Source of the DNA: DATEBA01 sp035288045
GTDB taxonomy: Bacteria > Actinomycetota > UBA4738 > HRBIN12
DNA: 28,918 bases
Assembly: GCA_035288045.1 (NCBI GenBank)
Contig: DATEBA010000028.1
Location: 1 to 28,918, forward strand
Direction: 5' to 3'
Shown here: piece by piece, positions 15,328-22,571 of the stretch
Layout: the number at the start of each line of letters is the position of its first letter
Numbering within the stretch: the first letter of the stretch is position 1
The notes under the pieces: model-generated
Seen by the model: the letters and a program-made list of their open reading frames with translations, nothing else
Told to the model about the DNA's origin: nothing
Database searches by the model: none
Made by a program: the position numbers and the translations under genes

Positions 15328-15502
15328 GCGGCGGACGACCAGGACGTCCCTCGCCTTCGGGATCTTCTTCGTGGTCGCCGGGGTCGCCTTCCTCCTCGAG
15401 CGGCTGGACGTGTTGGACATTCGCGGGAGGTACCTCTTGCCCGCCCTGCTGATCGCCGCCGGCGTGTCGGTTCTCGTCGGCGGGAAGCGTCAGGGTCCTT
15501 GA
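15320..15502 (+). CDS. Small two-helix membrane protein (LiaI/LiaF-TM-like)
   Basis: A 60-residue protein from GTG 15320, which overlaps the preceding stop by 8 nt and is therefore likely coupled to it. It has two hydrophobic segments, SLAFGIFFVVAGVAFLLERL (about 10-29) and LLPALLIAAGVSVLVGG (about 39-55), joined by a short loop (DVLDIRGRY). It ends in a basic tail, KRQGP. The layout resembles the LiaI/LiaF transmembrane unit and the first two helices of the gene before it. A membrane partner of the LiaF-like protein is the best guess. Confidence 0.6.
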   Translation: MAERRTTRTSLAFGIFFVVAGVAFLLERLDVLDIRGRYLLPALLIAAGVSVLVGGKRQGP

Positions 15503-15536
15503 CCCCTCGGCCCGCGGCCGGTACGGATACCTGAGT

Positions 15537-16229
15537 ATGGACCCCGGCGCCCTGTTCGCATGGCTCGCGATCCTCGCGGGCCTCCTGGTAGGCGCGTGGT
15601 TCGGCTACTACAAGAGACAGAGACGGCGGAACGAGCTCAGGCTGCTCGCCCGCCAGCTCGGCCTCGGCTACTCGGTCTGGGACGTCTTCGGGCTCATGAC
15701 CGAGCCGTTCGATCTCTTCTTCCGCGGCGACGGTCGCCGGTTCGAGAACGTGCTGTACGGAACCTGGCAGGGTGTTGAGATCAAGGAGTTCGACTACTCC
15801 TACTACGAGAAGACGGAGAGCTCAAACGGGGGATCACGTAAGACCTGGCACCACTTCTCCTGCGTTCTGCTCGAGACCGATCTGTCCTGCCCGCACCTCA
15901 CCGTGGTCCCGGAGAGCTTCTGGACCCGCCTGGCTGATAGCGTCGGTCTTCGCGACATCGAGCTCGAGCTCGAGGAGTTCAACAGGGCGTTCACCGTTCG
16001 ATCCGACGACCGGAGGTTCGCCGTCGCCGTGCTGGACGCGCGCATGATGCGGTGGATGCTGGAGGCCGGTCCCGGCTGGTCTTTCGAGCTGCTGGGGAGG
16101 CGGATCCTCTGCTTCTCCAAGCGGCGCAAGCCGTTCGAGCTGATCCCGCTACTGGGGACGGCGAAGAGGTTCCACGAGAGCATCCCGCGGGTGGTACGTG
16201 AGCTGTACGGATGGACGTCCGCCGGATAG
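15537..16229 (+). CDS. Membrane-anchored protein of unknown function next to lemA
   Basis: A 230-residue protein with one N-terminal membrane segment (ALFAWLAILAGLLVGAWFGY, about 5-24), a basic KRQRRR stop-transfer run and a cytoplasmic domain. That domain has many aromatic residues: FDLFFRGDGRRFENVLYGTW, KEFDYSYYEKTES, FNRAFTVRSDDRRFAVAVLD and ARMMRWMLEAGPGWSFELLG. I recognise no catalytic motif. DUF3137 proteins commonly lie beside lemA and have a similar layout, so this may be a distant member, but that is inference. The ATG at 15537 follows the previous gene by 34 nt with no clear Shine-Dalgarno sequence; a TTGACC at 15499-15504 could be the -35 of a local promoter. Confidence 0.65.
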   Translation: MDPGALFAWLAILAGLLVGAWFGYYKRQRRRNELRLLARQLGLGYSVWDVFGLMTEPFDLFFRGDGRRFENVLYGTWQGVEIKEFDYSYYEKTESSNGGSRKTWHHFSCVLLETDLSCPHLTVVPESFWTRLADSVGLRDIELELEEFNRAFTVRSDDRRFAVAVLDARMMRWMLEAGPGWSFELLGRRILCFSKRRKPFELIPLLGTAKRFHESIPRVVRELYGWTSAG

Positions 16230-16261
16230 GCTGGCGCGGCTGGGCAGAAGGGACGGGGACC

Positions 16262-16882
16262 GTGGAAGTCGCGATATGGGTGATCGTCGGGATCGTCGGG
16301 CTCCTGATCGTCGGGGCGATCGTCTCCTACAACCGGTTCATCTCGCAGCGGCAGTTCATCCGTGACTCGTGGGCGAACATCGATACCGAGCTTCGGCGCC
16401 GGTACGACCTGATCCCGAACCTCATCGAGACCGTCAAGGGATATGCGTCGCACGAGCGCGAGCTCTTCGAGGAGGTCGCCCGCACCCGTGCGGCGGCGGC
16501 CGGCGCGACCGGCTCACCAGCCCAGCAGGCCGCGGCGGAGGCTCCGCTAATCGCCGCGCTGGGAAGGCTCTTCGCCGTGGCGGAGGCCTATCCGCAGCTG
16601 AGGGCAAACGAGAACTTCCTCTCGCTCCAGACCGAGCTCGCCAACACCGAGGACCGCCTGCAGACCGCCCGGCGCTTCTACAACGCGAACGTTCGGGACT
16701 ACAACCGGCGGGTGCAGTCGTTCCCCTCGAACCTGATCGCTTCCACCTTCAAGTTCGCCGAGGAGGAGTACTTCGAGGTCGAGGAGGCGATCCGGGAAGC
16801 CGGCGCGCCAAGGGTCTCCTTCGAGCAGCCGCCTGCGCCCGCGGCCTCGCCTCCGCCCCCGGCCGAACCGACCCAGGGGTAG
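16262..16882 (+). CDS. lemA: LemA-family membrane protein
   Basis: A 206-residue protein from GTG 16262, with AGAAGGGA about 13 nt upstream. The N-terminal helix (VAIWVIVGIVGLLIVGAIVS) anchors it, followed by the LemA helical domain: WANIDTELRRRYDLIPNLIE, TVKGYASHERELFEEVARTR, AYPQLRANENFLSLQTELAN, TEDRLQTARRFYNANVRDYN and FPSNLIASTFKF. The C-terminus is a Pro/Ala-rich tail (about 185-206). LemA proteins have no settled biochemical role; they occur in membrane-stress and surface-protein contexts. A TAGGCT box at 16227-16232 may give it its own promoter at the end of the preceding gene. Confidence 0.93.
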   Translation: MEVAIWVIVGIVGLLIVGAIVSYNRFISQRQFIRDSWANIDTELRRRYDLIPNLIETVKGYASHERELFEEVARTRAAAAGATGSPAQQAAAEAPLIAALGRLFAVAEAYPQLRANENFLSLQTELANTEDRLQTARRFYNANVRDYNRRVQSFPSNLIASTFKFAEEEYFEVEEAIREAGAPRVSFEQPPAPAASPPPPAEPTQG

Positions 16883-16931
16883 GCGACCTGCCGCGGTGCG
16901 GCGACGAGTTCGGGGTCGAGAGGCCGAGCCG

Positions 16932-17663
16932 TTAGCGCTTTCGCCCGACGATGATCGACCAACCGAGCAGTTTGCGTTGCCAGCGCAGGTACTCGTCCCG
17001 GTCACCCTCTACTCGCGTGCGGATCTCCTCCCGATCGGGGTCATCGGGGTGCTCCGTCAGCCACTCGTCGGCGGCGAGCCAATGAAGCGTCTCGTAGCGA
17101 TCCCAGTCGTCCAGCGACGAGTCGATTATCGTCACTGGCCGAACCCCGGCAGCCTCGAAGCGCTCGACGGTCTCCGGAAGTGTGACGAAGTCCTCGCGCC
17201 AATCGGGATCGACCGACTCAGGAAGCGGCCACGTCCTCCAGTAGGGCTCTCCCACGGCCACGAAGCCCGAGGGGCGCACGGCTGGTGTGAGCGTGGCGAG
17301 CGTTCCCGGCAGGCCGTCCCAGATGAAGCTCGCCCCCAGGCAAAGGGCAACGTCATAGCCTTCCGATCCAGGGCGGAACTCGCGGGCGTCCGCGTGGACG
17401 AACTCGATCAGGGAATCCACCCCGGCCTCGCGGGCCCGCCGCCTGGCCTCGACGTCGAACTCCTCGGCCCGCTCGACGCAGGTGATCCGGCACCCGAATT
17501 CGCCGGCGAGCAGGATGGCCGGCCCGCCGCGCCCCGATGCCATGTCGAGTACACGTGAGTTGGGCAACAGCCCGAGCCGCTCGCCGAGCAGCAGGATCTT
17601 CTCGGGGCTGGTCGGATTCTGCAGCTCGTGCTTGCTCTCGACGACGGCGAAGAACCAGGGCAT
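16932..17663 (-). CDS. Class I SAM-dependent methyltransferase
   Basis: A 243-residue protein from ATG 17663. Motif I is VLDMASGRGGPAILLAGEFG (about 38-57), followed by an acidic position in TCVERAEEF and the motif EFVHADAREF. Later parts include YDVALCLGASFIWDG and GFVAVGEPYW. The N-terminus MPWFFAVVESKHELQNPTSP is typical of a small-molecule methyltransferase group common in actinobacteria. The substrate is unknown. It lies 62 nt downstream of the MFS gene on the same strand, but a TACGCT box (17678-17673) 9 nt before the ATG suggests its own leaderless transcript. It converges on lemA. Confidence 0.88.
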   Translation of the reverse strand: MPWFFAVVESKHELQNPTSPEKILLLGERLGLLPNSRVLDMASGRGGPAILLAGEFGCRITCVERAEEFDVEARRRAREAGVDSLIEFVHADAREFRPGSEGYDVALCLGASFIWDGLPGTLATLTPAVRPSGFVAVGEPYWRTWPLPESVDPDWREDFVTLPETVERFEAAGVRPVTIIDSSLDDWDRYETLHWLAADEWLTEHPDDPDREEIRTRVEGDRDEYLRWQRKLLGWSIIVGRKR

Positions 17664-17725
17664 AGCTTTCGAAGCGTAGCGCCAACGCGGGGAGGTTGAG
17701 GCAGGGCAACGCCTCCGCCCCAGGG

Positions 17726-19006
17726 CTAGGCGGCCTCGGGCTCGGCGCATCCCTCGATCAGCGTCGCGCGGCGGACGTCGGTCGTTGCTAACGTCCAGCC
17801 GACGGCGAACGCGAGTGCGACGAGCCCGAGAGCGATCGCCGTCGGCCGGGGTCCGGCGCGTTCCGCCACGTAGCCGCTCACCAGCCCGGAGATGGTGAAC
17901 GTGAACGTGATTAGCGCGTTGTCGAACGCGAAGATCCGTCCCCGGATCCGGTCCGGCACGATCCTCTGGAGCCCGTATGAGGACGTCGTCCACTGGGCGC
18001 CGCCCCCGAGGTGCGCCATCGCGATCAGCGGCATCGCGACGGCGATCGACGTCGCGAGACCGAGGAACGCGTAGCCGAGTCCGAACGTCGCCAGCGCGAG
18101 ACCGATCACCGTGAAGAGCTGTCGGTCGCGAGGGCCAAGCATGCGACGCCCGAGGAACGGACCGACGAGAGCACCGATCCCGCGCGCGGACATGAGGAGC
18201 CCGAGCGTTCCGTCGCCGCCGTGGAACACGTCCGTCGCGAACACCGGGATCAGTACGAGGAGGCCGCCCGCGCCGAGTCCGAAGCCGAACTTCACGGCAA
18301 GGAGCGCGAGCACGCGGTGGTCCCTGCGCGCGTACCGCACGGTCTCCGCCGTGGCCTCGATCACGCCGGCGTGCTCCTCGTGACGTTCCTCCGCCAGGGC
18401 GCGACGGATCCTGAAGATGAGGATCGCCGATGCCGCGAACGAGGCGGCGTCGATCAAGAAGGCGGCGTCGCGGCCAACGGCCGCCGCCACGAGCCCCCCC
18501 GCGGCGGATCCGATGGCAAGCATGGTTCCCCAGAGGGACCCGGAAAGGGCGTTGGCCGTGGGGAGGTCCCGCTCCTCGACCAGGTTCGGCAGCGCTGCCG
18601 ACGAGGCGGGGTCGAAGACCGCGGAGAAAGACGTGAGGGCGGCGAGTACCGGGAACATGATCCAGACGGTGCTCTCATCTCGGATGAGCAGGAAGCCCAG
18701 GCAAAGCACGGCCCGCACAACGTCGCAGAGCACCATGAGCTTCCGCCGGTCGAGGCGGTCGACGAGCGCCCCCGCGAAGGGGGAGACGAGGAAGAACGGG
18801 ACGTCCATCGCAGCGAAGGAGAGCGCCACGTAAAGCGGCGAGCCGGTGAGCTCGAGCACGAGCGCCCAGAGGGGCACCAGGAGGAACCAGTCGCCCCCGA
18901 GGGAGATGACCGAGGCCAGGTAGAGACGGCGGAAGTCCCGGTTGCGCCGCAGGAGCGACCAGCTGGCCCGGATGCCCCCTTCGGCCACCGACTCGCGCTC
19001 GGACAT
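17726..19006 (-). CDS. MFS exporter (MFS_3 / EntS-like)
   Basis: A 426-residue membrane transporter with about 12 hydrophobic segments. Key parts are RDFRRLYLASVISLGGDWFL in the first helix region, the loop 2-3 motif GALVDRLDRRKLMVLCDVVR, FDPASSAALPNLVEERDLPT and ANALSGSLWGTMLAIGSAAG, and a second half with RMLGPRDRQLF and YGLQRIVPDRIRGRIFA. These features match the MFS_3 (EntS/MefA-type) drug or siderophore exporters; the substrate cannot be told. The ATG at 19006 lies 11 nt after a TATTCT box on the minus strand (19023-19018), so the gene is probably leaderless. It is divergent from the hydrolase gene at 19054. Confidence 0.9.
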   Translation of the reverse strand: MSERESVAEGGIRASWSLLRRNRDFRRLYLASVISLGGDWFLLVPLWALVLELTGSPLYVALSFAAMDVPFFLVSPFAGALVDRLDRRKLMVLCDVVRAVLCLGFLLIRDESTVWIMFPVLAALTSFSAVFDPASSAALPNLVEERDLPTANALSGSLWGTMLAIGSAAGGLVAAAVGRDAAFLIDAASFAASAILIFRIRRALAEERHEEHAGVIEATAETVRYARRDHRVLALLAVKFGFGLGAGGLLVLIPVFATDVFHGGDGTLGLLMSARGIGALVGPFLGRRMLGPRDRQLFTVIGLALATFGLGYAFLGLATSIAVAMPLIAMAHLGGGAQWTTSSYGLQRIVPDRIRGRIFAFDNALITFTFTISGLVSGYVAERAGPRPTAIALGLVALAFAVGWTLATTDVRRATLIEGCAEPEAA

Positions 19007-19053
19007 GGTGATTGGCCAGAATAGCGGGGGACCGGACGAGGAGGAGGTCCGAC

Positions 19054-19695
19054 GTGCTCACCCGATTCACGTGGTTCAAGCAGTCAGCCTTCCGCTACGA
19101 CGGGGACGGGCTGGTGGTCTACATCGATCCGTGGGGAGTCACCGGCGATGTGCCCGCCGACGTGATCTTCGTGACCCACGCGCACTTCGACCACTTCGAT
19201 CGGGACGAGATCGAGAGGATCAGGAAGGATGGGACCAAGCTCGTCGCCCCCCGCGACGTGGCCGACGAGCTCACCGGTGACGTCACCGCCGTGGCACCGG
19301 GGGAGTCCTTGGACGTTGCGGGGATCAAGGTCCGAACCGTGCCCGCCTACAACGTCGTGGAGGAGCGGCTCCAGGCGCACCCGAGGCGGAACAACTGGGT
19401 CGGCTACGTGCTGGAGCTCGGCGGCAGGGCCTACTACCACGCGGGTGACACCGATCACGCGCCGGAGCTGTCCGCGGTCATGACCGACGTGGCCTTCCTT
19501 CCGATCGGCGGTACCTACACGATGGACCCCAAGGAGGCGGCGGGTCTGGCCAAGTCCGTCTCGCCGGTTCTCGCGGTGCCGATGCACTTCGGCTTCGTGG
19601 TCGGCTCGGCCTCGGACGCCGAGGCCTTCCGACGTGCGGCGGACCCGGTGAAAGTCGAGTCCCTCACGCCGGTCCATCCGTTCGAGCGGCCGTGA
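19054..19695 (+). CDS. Metallo-beta-lactamase-fold hydrolase (UlaG/YtkL-like)
   Basis: A 213-residue cytoplasmic metal-dependent hydrolase. The metal site signature THAHFDHFD is at residues 41-49 (H42, H44, D46, H47). Further ligands are likely in YYHAGDTDHA and PMHFGF. TWFKQSAFRY and YIDPW match the UPF0173/UlaG-type group. The GTG start at 19054 has GAGGAGG about 6 nt upstream. The substrate is unknown. It is divergent from the MFS gene with only 47 bp between them, so the two promoters overlap. Confidence 0.88.
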   Translation: MLTRFTWFKQSAFRYDGDGLVVYIDPWGVTGDVPADVIFVTHAHFDHFDRDEIERIRKDGTKLVAPRDVADELTGDVTAVAPGESLDVAGIKVRTVPAYNVVEERLQAHPRRNNWVGYVLELGGRAYYHAGDTDHAPELSAVMTDVAFLPIGGTYTMDPKEAAGLAKSVSPVLAVPMHFGFVVGSASDAEAFRRAADPVKVESLTPVHPFERP

Positions 19696-19736
19696 GCGGT
19701 AGCATCCGTGCTCGACGGGCCATAGGAGGTAGTGCC

Positions 19737-20642
19737 ATGACGCTCGGGTACGACAAGCCCCTTTACATCCTGGCCGCGGACCATCGCGGGTCGTTCCAGA
19801 AGAAGTTCTTCGGGATCACCGGCCGGCCGAGCTCCGAGGAGGCGTCGAAGATCTCCGATGCGAAGCAGGTGATCTTCGAGGGATTACTCAAGGCGCTCGA
19901 TGACGGCGCCCCCCGTGAGGCGTCGGGTTTCCTGGTCGACGAGCAGTTCGGCGGCGATATCGCGCGCAAGGCCAGGGCGGAGGGGCTCACGTTCGCGATG
20001 CCTTGCGAGAAGAGCGGACAGGACGAGTTCGACTTCGAGTTCGGTGACGAGTTCGGCGAGCACATCGAGGATTTCGATCCCACCTTCTCCAAGGTGCTCG
20101 TGCGGTACAACCCCGAGGGAGACCGGGAGATGAATGCCCGGCAGGCGGAGCGCCTGAAGCGCCTCGGCGAGTGGCTTCATGCGAACGGGCGGAGGTACCT
20201 GTTCGAGCTGCTGGTTCCCGCGGAGCCCCACCAGCTCGAGTCCGTCGGCGGCGACGCCGATCGGTACGACCGGGAAGTTCGCCCGGCCCTGATGCGCGCT
20301 ACCATCCGCGAACTGCATGCGGCCGGGATAGAGCCCGACATCTGGAAGATAGAGGGGATCGACCGGCGCGAGGACTGCGAGGAGATCTCGGCTACCGTCC
20401 GCGATGGCGACCGTGACGGCGTGGCGTGCGTCGTCCTCGGTCGCGGAGCGAACCGCGAGGCCGTCGATCACTGGCTCCGGATGGGGTCGGGGGTGCCGGG
20501 ATACATCGGGTTCGCGATCGGTCGCACGATCTGGTGGGATCCGCTCATGGCTTATGTCAAGGGCGAGCTACCGAGGGGAGAGGTGACCTCCCGCGTCTCC
20601 GCCAACTACCGGAGCCACATCGACGTGTACACCGCAGGCTAG
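19737..20642 (+). CDS. DUF2090-domain protein, aldolase-like (IolC C-terminal type)
   Basis: A 301-residue protein that resembles the C-terminal DUF2090 domain of IolC proteins, a class I aldolase-type barrel linked to 2-deoxy-5-keto-gluconate-6-phosphate breakdown. Visible parts are YILAADHRGSFQKKFFGI, FLVDEQFGGDIARKARAEGL, FAMPCEKSGQDEFDFEFGDE, YLFELLVPAEPHQLE, EPDIWKIEGIDRREDCE and CVVLGRGANREAVDHWLRMG. There is no fused kinase domain and no inositol gene nearby, so the natural substrate is open. The ATG at 19737 has AGGAGG 7-8 nt upstream, and a TAGCAT box (19700-19705) may be its -10. A dodecin gene follows 15 nt downstream and is probably cotranscribed. Confidence 0.82.
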   Translation: MTLGYDKPLYILAADHRGSFQKKFFGITGRPSSEEASKISDAKQVIFEGLLKALDDGAPREASGFLVDEQFGGDIARKARAEGLTFAMPCEKSGQDEFDFEFGDEFGEHIEDFDPTFSKVLVRYNPEGDREMNARQAERLKRLGEWLHANGRRYLFELLVPAEPHQLESVGGDADRYDREVRPALMRATIRELHAAGIEPDIWKIEGIDRREDCEEISATVRDGDRDGVACVVLGRGANREAVDHWLRMGSGVPGYIGFAIGRTIWWDPLMAYVKGELPRGEVTSRVSANYRSHIDVYTAG

Positions 20643-20657
20643 GGAGGGAGGCCCATA

Positions 20658-20861
20658 GTGGCAGTCATCAAGTACATAGACCTCGTGGGGGTGTCATCCC
20701 AGTCCTGGCGCGACGCGGCGAGTCAGGCGCTCGCCGAGGCTGCCAAGACGATCCGCGGGATCGAGGAGATGGACGTGCTCGAGACCAAGGCGGTCGTGCG
20801 TGACGGCGCCATCGCCGAGTACCACACGCACGTGAGGATCCACTTCCGCATCGAGCGATAG
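20658..20861 (+). CDS. Dodecin (flavin-binding storage protein)
   Basis: A 67-residue protein starting at GTG 20658 behind a strong GGGAGGGAGG. The sequence KYIDLVGVSSQSWRDAASQA, LAEAAKTIRGIEEMDVLETK and YHTHVRIHFRIE fits the dodecin family in length and pattern. W17 corresponds to the tryptophan that stacks on the flavin. Dodecins form dodecamers that bind FMN, riboflavin or CoA and buffer free flavin. It probably shares an mRNA with the upstream DUF2090 gene. Confidence 0.92.
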   Translation: MAVIKYIDLVGVSSQSWRDAASQALAEAAKTIRGIEEMDVLETKAVVRDGAIAEYHTHVRIHFRIER

Positions 20862-20996
20862 GGGGTCTTTGCCTGGTAAGGTACGCGCGAGGGCACACCG
20901 CACCACCATGGAGCAGTTCCCTCGCCCGGCGCTCGCGCCGGAGGCCGACGGACAGATGATCCACGTCCGCTCCGGCCAAGGAAGGAGGGATCGCCC
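20862..20996 (+). promoter_or_regulatory. Promoter and long 5' leader of the cold-shock gene
   Basis: A TAAGGT box (about 20877-20882) is the best -10 candidate, giving a leader of about 105-110 nt. The leader contains a perfect 6-bp hairpin with loop CTCG (CCGGCG/CGCCGG; 20926-20941) and ends in GGAAGGAGGG before the ATG. Long structured leaders are common in csp genes, where they act as temperature or RNA-chaperone switches; that role here is inferred. Confidence 0.45.
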
Positions 20997-21206
20997 ATGG
21001 CGACCGGTACGGTCAAATGGTTCAACTCGGAGAAGGGCTTCGGCTTCATCTCCCAGGAGAACGGACCCGACGTGTTCGTGCACTTCTCTGCTATCGCTGG
21101 CGAGGGGTATCGCAACCTCGAAGAGGGTGAGCACGTGGAGTTCGACGTGACGCAAGGCCAGAAGGGCCCGCAGGCTTCGAACGTCAAGCGCGTGGCTGCG
21201 TCGTAA
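20997..21206 (+). CDS. Cold-shock protein, CspA family
   Basis: A 69-residue single cold-shock domain that binds single-stranded RNA and DNA. It begins MATGTVKWFNSEKGFGFISQ with RNP1 (KGFGFI), then DVFVHFSAI with RNP2 (VFVHF), EGEHVEFDVTQGQKGPQASN and VKRV. The length is normal for the family. The ATG at 20997 has GGAAGGAGGG upstream. It is a single gene with its own leader and a strong terminator. Confidence 0.97.
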   Translation: MATGTVKWFNSEKGFGFISQENGPDVFVHFSAIAGEGYRNLEEGEHVEFDVTQGQKGPQASNVKRVAAS

Positions 21207-21225
21207 CGACGTCGGTAGTCGGGAC

Positions 21226-21263
21226 GGCCCGGTGCGCCCACTCGCGCCGGGCCTTCCCCTTTC
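21226..21263 (+). terminator. Rho-independent terminator after the cold-shock gene
   Basis: GGCCCGG-T-GCG pairs with CGC-G-CCGGGCC (11 positions, one G-T wobble) around the loop CCCACT (21226-21253). TTCCCCTTTC follows. It separates the cold-shock gene from the purine operon. Confidence 0.8.
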
Positions 21264-21284
21264 TGCGACCGGGAGGTAGCCGGA

Positions 21285-21290
21285 TAGACT
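21285..21290 (+). promoter_or_regulatory. -10 box of the purine operon
   Basis: TAGACT ends 9 nt before the purA ATG at 21300, directly after the cold-shock terminator. The operon mRNA should have almost no leader, which leaves no room for a purine riboswitch. No -35 close to TTGACA is seen. Confidence 0.5.
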
Positions 21291-21299
21291 GAGGGCGTC

Positions 21300-22571
21300 A
21301 TGCCGGCGTCCGTCGTCATCGGGACCCAGTGGGGCGACGAGGGGAAGGGCAAGGCCACCGACTACCTCGCCGACCGGATGGACTTCGTCGTCCGCTATCA
21401 GGGAGGCAACAACGCCGGCCACACGATCCTGGCGGAGGGCCACACCCTCAAGCTCCAGCTGATCCCCTCGGGGATCCTCTACCCGCACATCACCTCTGTG
21501 ATCGCCGACGGAGTCGTGGTCGATCCGCGCGTCCTGCTCGAGGAGATGGACGGCCTCGCCTCGCTCGGCATCGACCCCTCCGGGCTCCGCGTCTCCGGGA
21601 ACTGTCACATGATCATGCCCTACCACCTGGAGATCGAGAAGGTGACCGAGCGGTTCCTCGGCAAGAACGCGCTCGGGACGACGAAACGAGGCATCGGCCC
21701 GGCCTACGGCGACAAAGCCGCTCGCATCGGCCTGCGGATCCAGGACCTGTTCGACGAGAAGATCTTCCGCGAGAAGCTCGACGTCGCGCTCCACGAGAAG
21801 AACCTCGTCCTGACCCGCGTTTACGGGCGGTTGCCTCTCTCGGCCGAACTCATAGTCGAGGACTACATGCGGCACGCGGAGCGTCTTCGTCCGCACCTCG
21901 CCGACACGTCCGAGCTGATCCACGACGGCCTGCGCGAGGGGAGGAACGTCCTGCTCGAGGGCGCGCAGGGGACGATGCTCGACCTCGACCACGGCACGTA
22001 TCCCTTCGTGACGTCGTCGAACCCGCTCACCGGTTACGCCCTCGCCTCGGTCGGCATCGGCCCGCAGCACGTCGACCGGGTGATCGGCGTGACCAAGGCG
22101 TACGTCACTCGCGTCGGCGCCGGCCCGTTCCCTACGGAGGACCGCGGGCCGGACGGCGACCGTCTCGGCGAGCGGGGGAACGAGTTCGGCACCGTGACCG
22201 GTCGCAAGCGCCGGTGCGGGTGGTTCGACGCGGTGATCCTCCGCTACGCGGCGCGGCTGAACGGCCTCACCGAGCTCGTCCTCACCAAGTTGGACGTCCT
22301 GTCCGGGTTCTCGTCGGTCAAGGTGTGCACGGCGTATCGCGCCGAGGGCGAGACGTACGAGGACGTGCCACCGCACCAGTCGCTCTTCCACAGGGCAGAG
22401 CCGGTGTACGAGGAGCTGAAGGGCTGGGACGACGAGCTAGGCGATGCCCGAGCGTTCGACGACATGCCCGAGGCCGCGCGCGGCTACGTCGAGCGACTCG
22501 AGGATCTCGTCGGGGTGCCGGTCTCGCTCGTCTCGGTCGGCCCAGTTCGCGAGCAGAGCCTGTCGCGATGA
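21300..22571 (+). CDS. purA: Adenylosuccinate synthetase PurA
   Basis: It joins IMP and aspartate with GTP, the first step from IMP to AMP. The 423-residue protein has the GTP loop GTQWGDEGKGKATDYLADRM near the start, with the catalytic Asp, and RYQGGNNAGHTI with the catalytic His. It continues with TTKRGIGPAYGDKAARIGLR, GAQGTMLDLDHGTYPFVTSS and VTGRKRRCGWFD. It is first in the purine operon, behind a leaderless-type -10 box, and its stop overlaps the purD start in ATGA. Confidence 0.97.
   Translation: MPASVVIGTQWGDEGKGKATDYLADRMDFVVRYQGGNNAGHTILAEGHTLKLQLIPSGILYPHITSVIADGVVVDPRVLLEEMDGLASLGIDPSGLRVSGNCHMIMPYHLEIEKVTERFLGKNALGTTKRGIGPAYGDKAARIGLRIQDLFDEKIFREKLDVALHEKNLVLTRVYGRLPLSAELIVEDYMRHAERLRPHLADTSELIHDGLREGRNVLLEGAQGTMLDLDHGTYPFVTSSNPLTGYALASVGIGPQHVDRVIGVTKAYVTRVGAGPFPTEDRGPDGDRLGERGNEFGTVTGRKRRCGWFDAVILRYAARLNGLTELVLTKLDVLSGFSSVKVCTAYRAEGETYEDVPPHQSLFHRAEPVYEELKGWDDELGDARAFDDMPEAARGYVERLEDLVGVPVSLVSVGPVREQSLSR

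Noticed and set aside
16883..16931. Terminator between lemA and the methyltransferase
   Set aside because: Only a 5-bp GCCGC/GCGGC stem with no T-run is present, too weak to call.
17664..17993. N-terminal extension of the methyltransferase frame
   Set aside because: It overlaps the MFS gene antiparallel in frame choice and is Arg-rich; the conserved N-terminus starts at ATG 17663.
18011..19024. 337-codon Glu/Arg/His-rich frame opposite the MFS transporter
   Set aside because: Highly charged low-complexity shadow; the minus strand encodes a well-formed 12-helix transporter.
20869..21150. 93-codon frame covering the csp leader and csp in another frame
   Set aside because: The part over csp is a shadow; no family features and no good start signal.
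21329..22567. Apparent 838-codon fusion ending in PurD
   Set aside because: The first 413 codons are an Arg-rich shadow of purA in another frame; PurD begins at ATG 22568.
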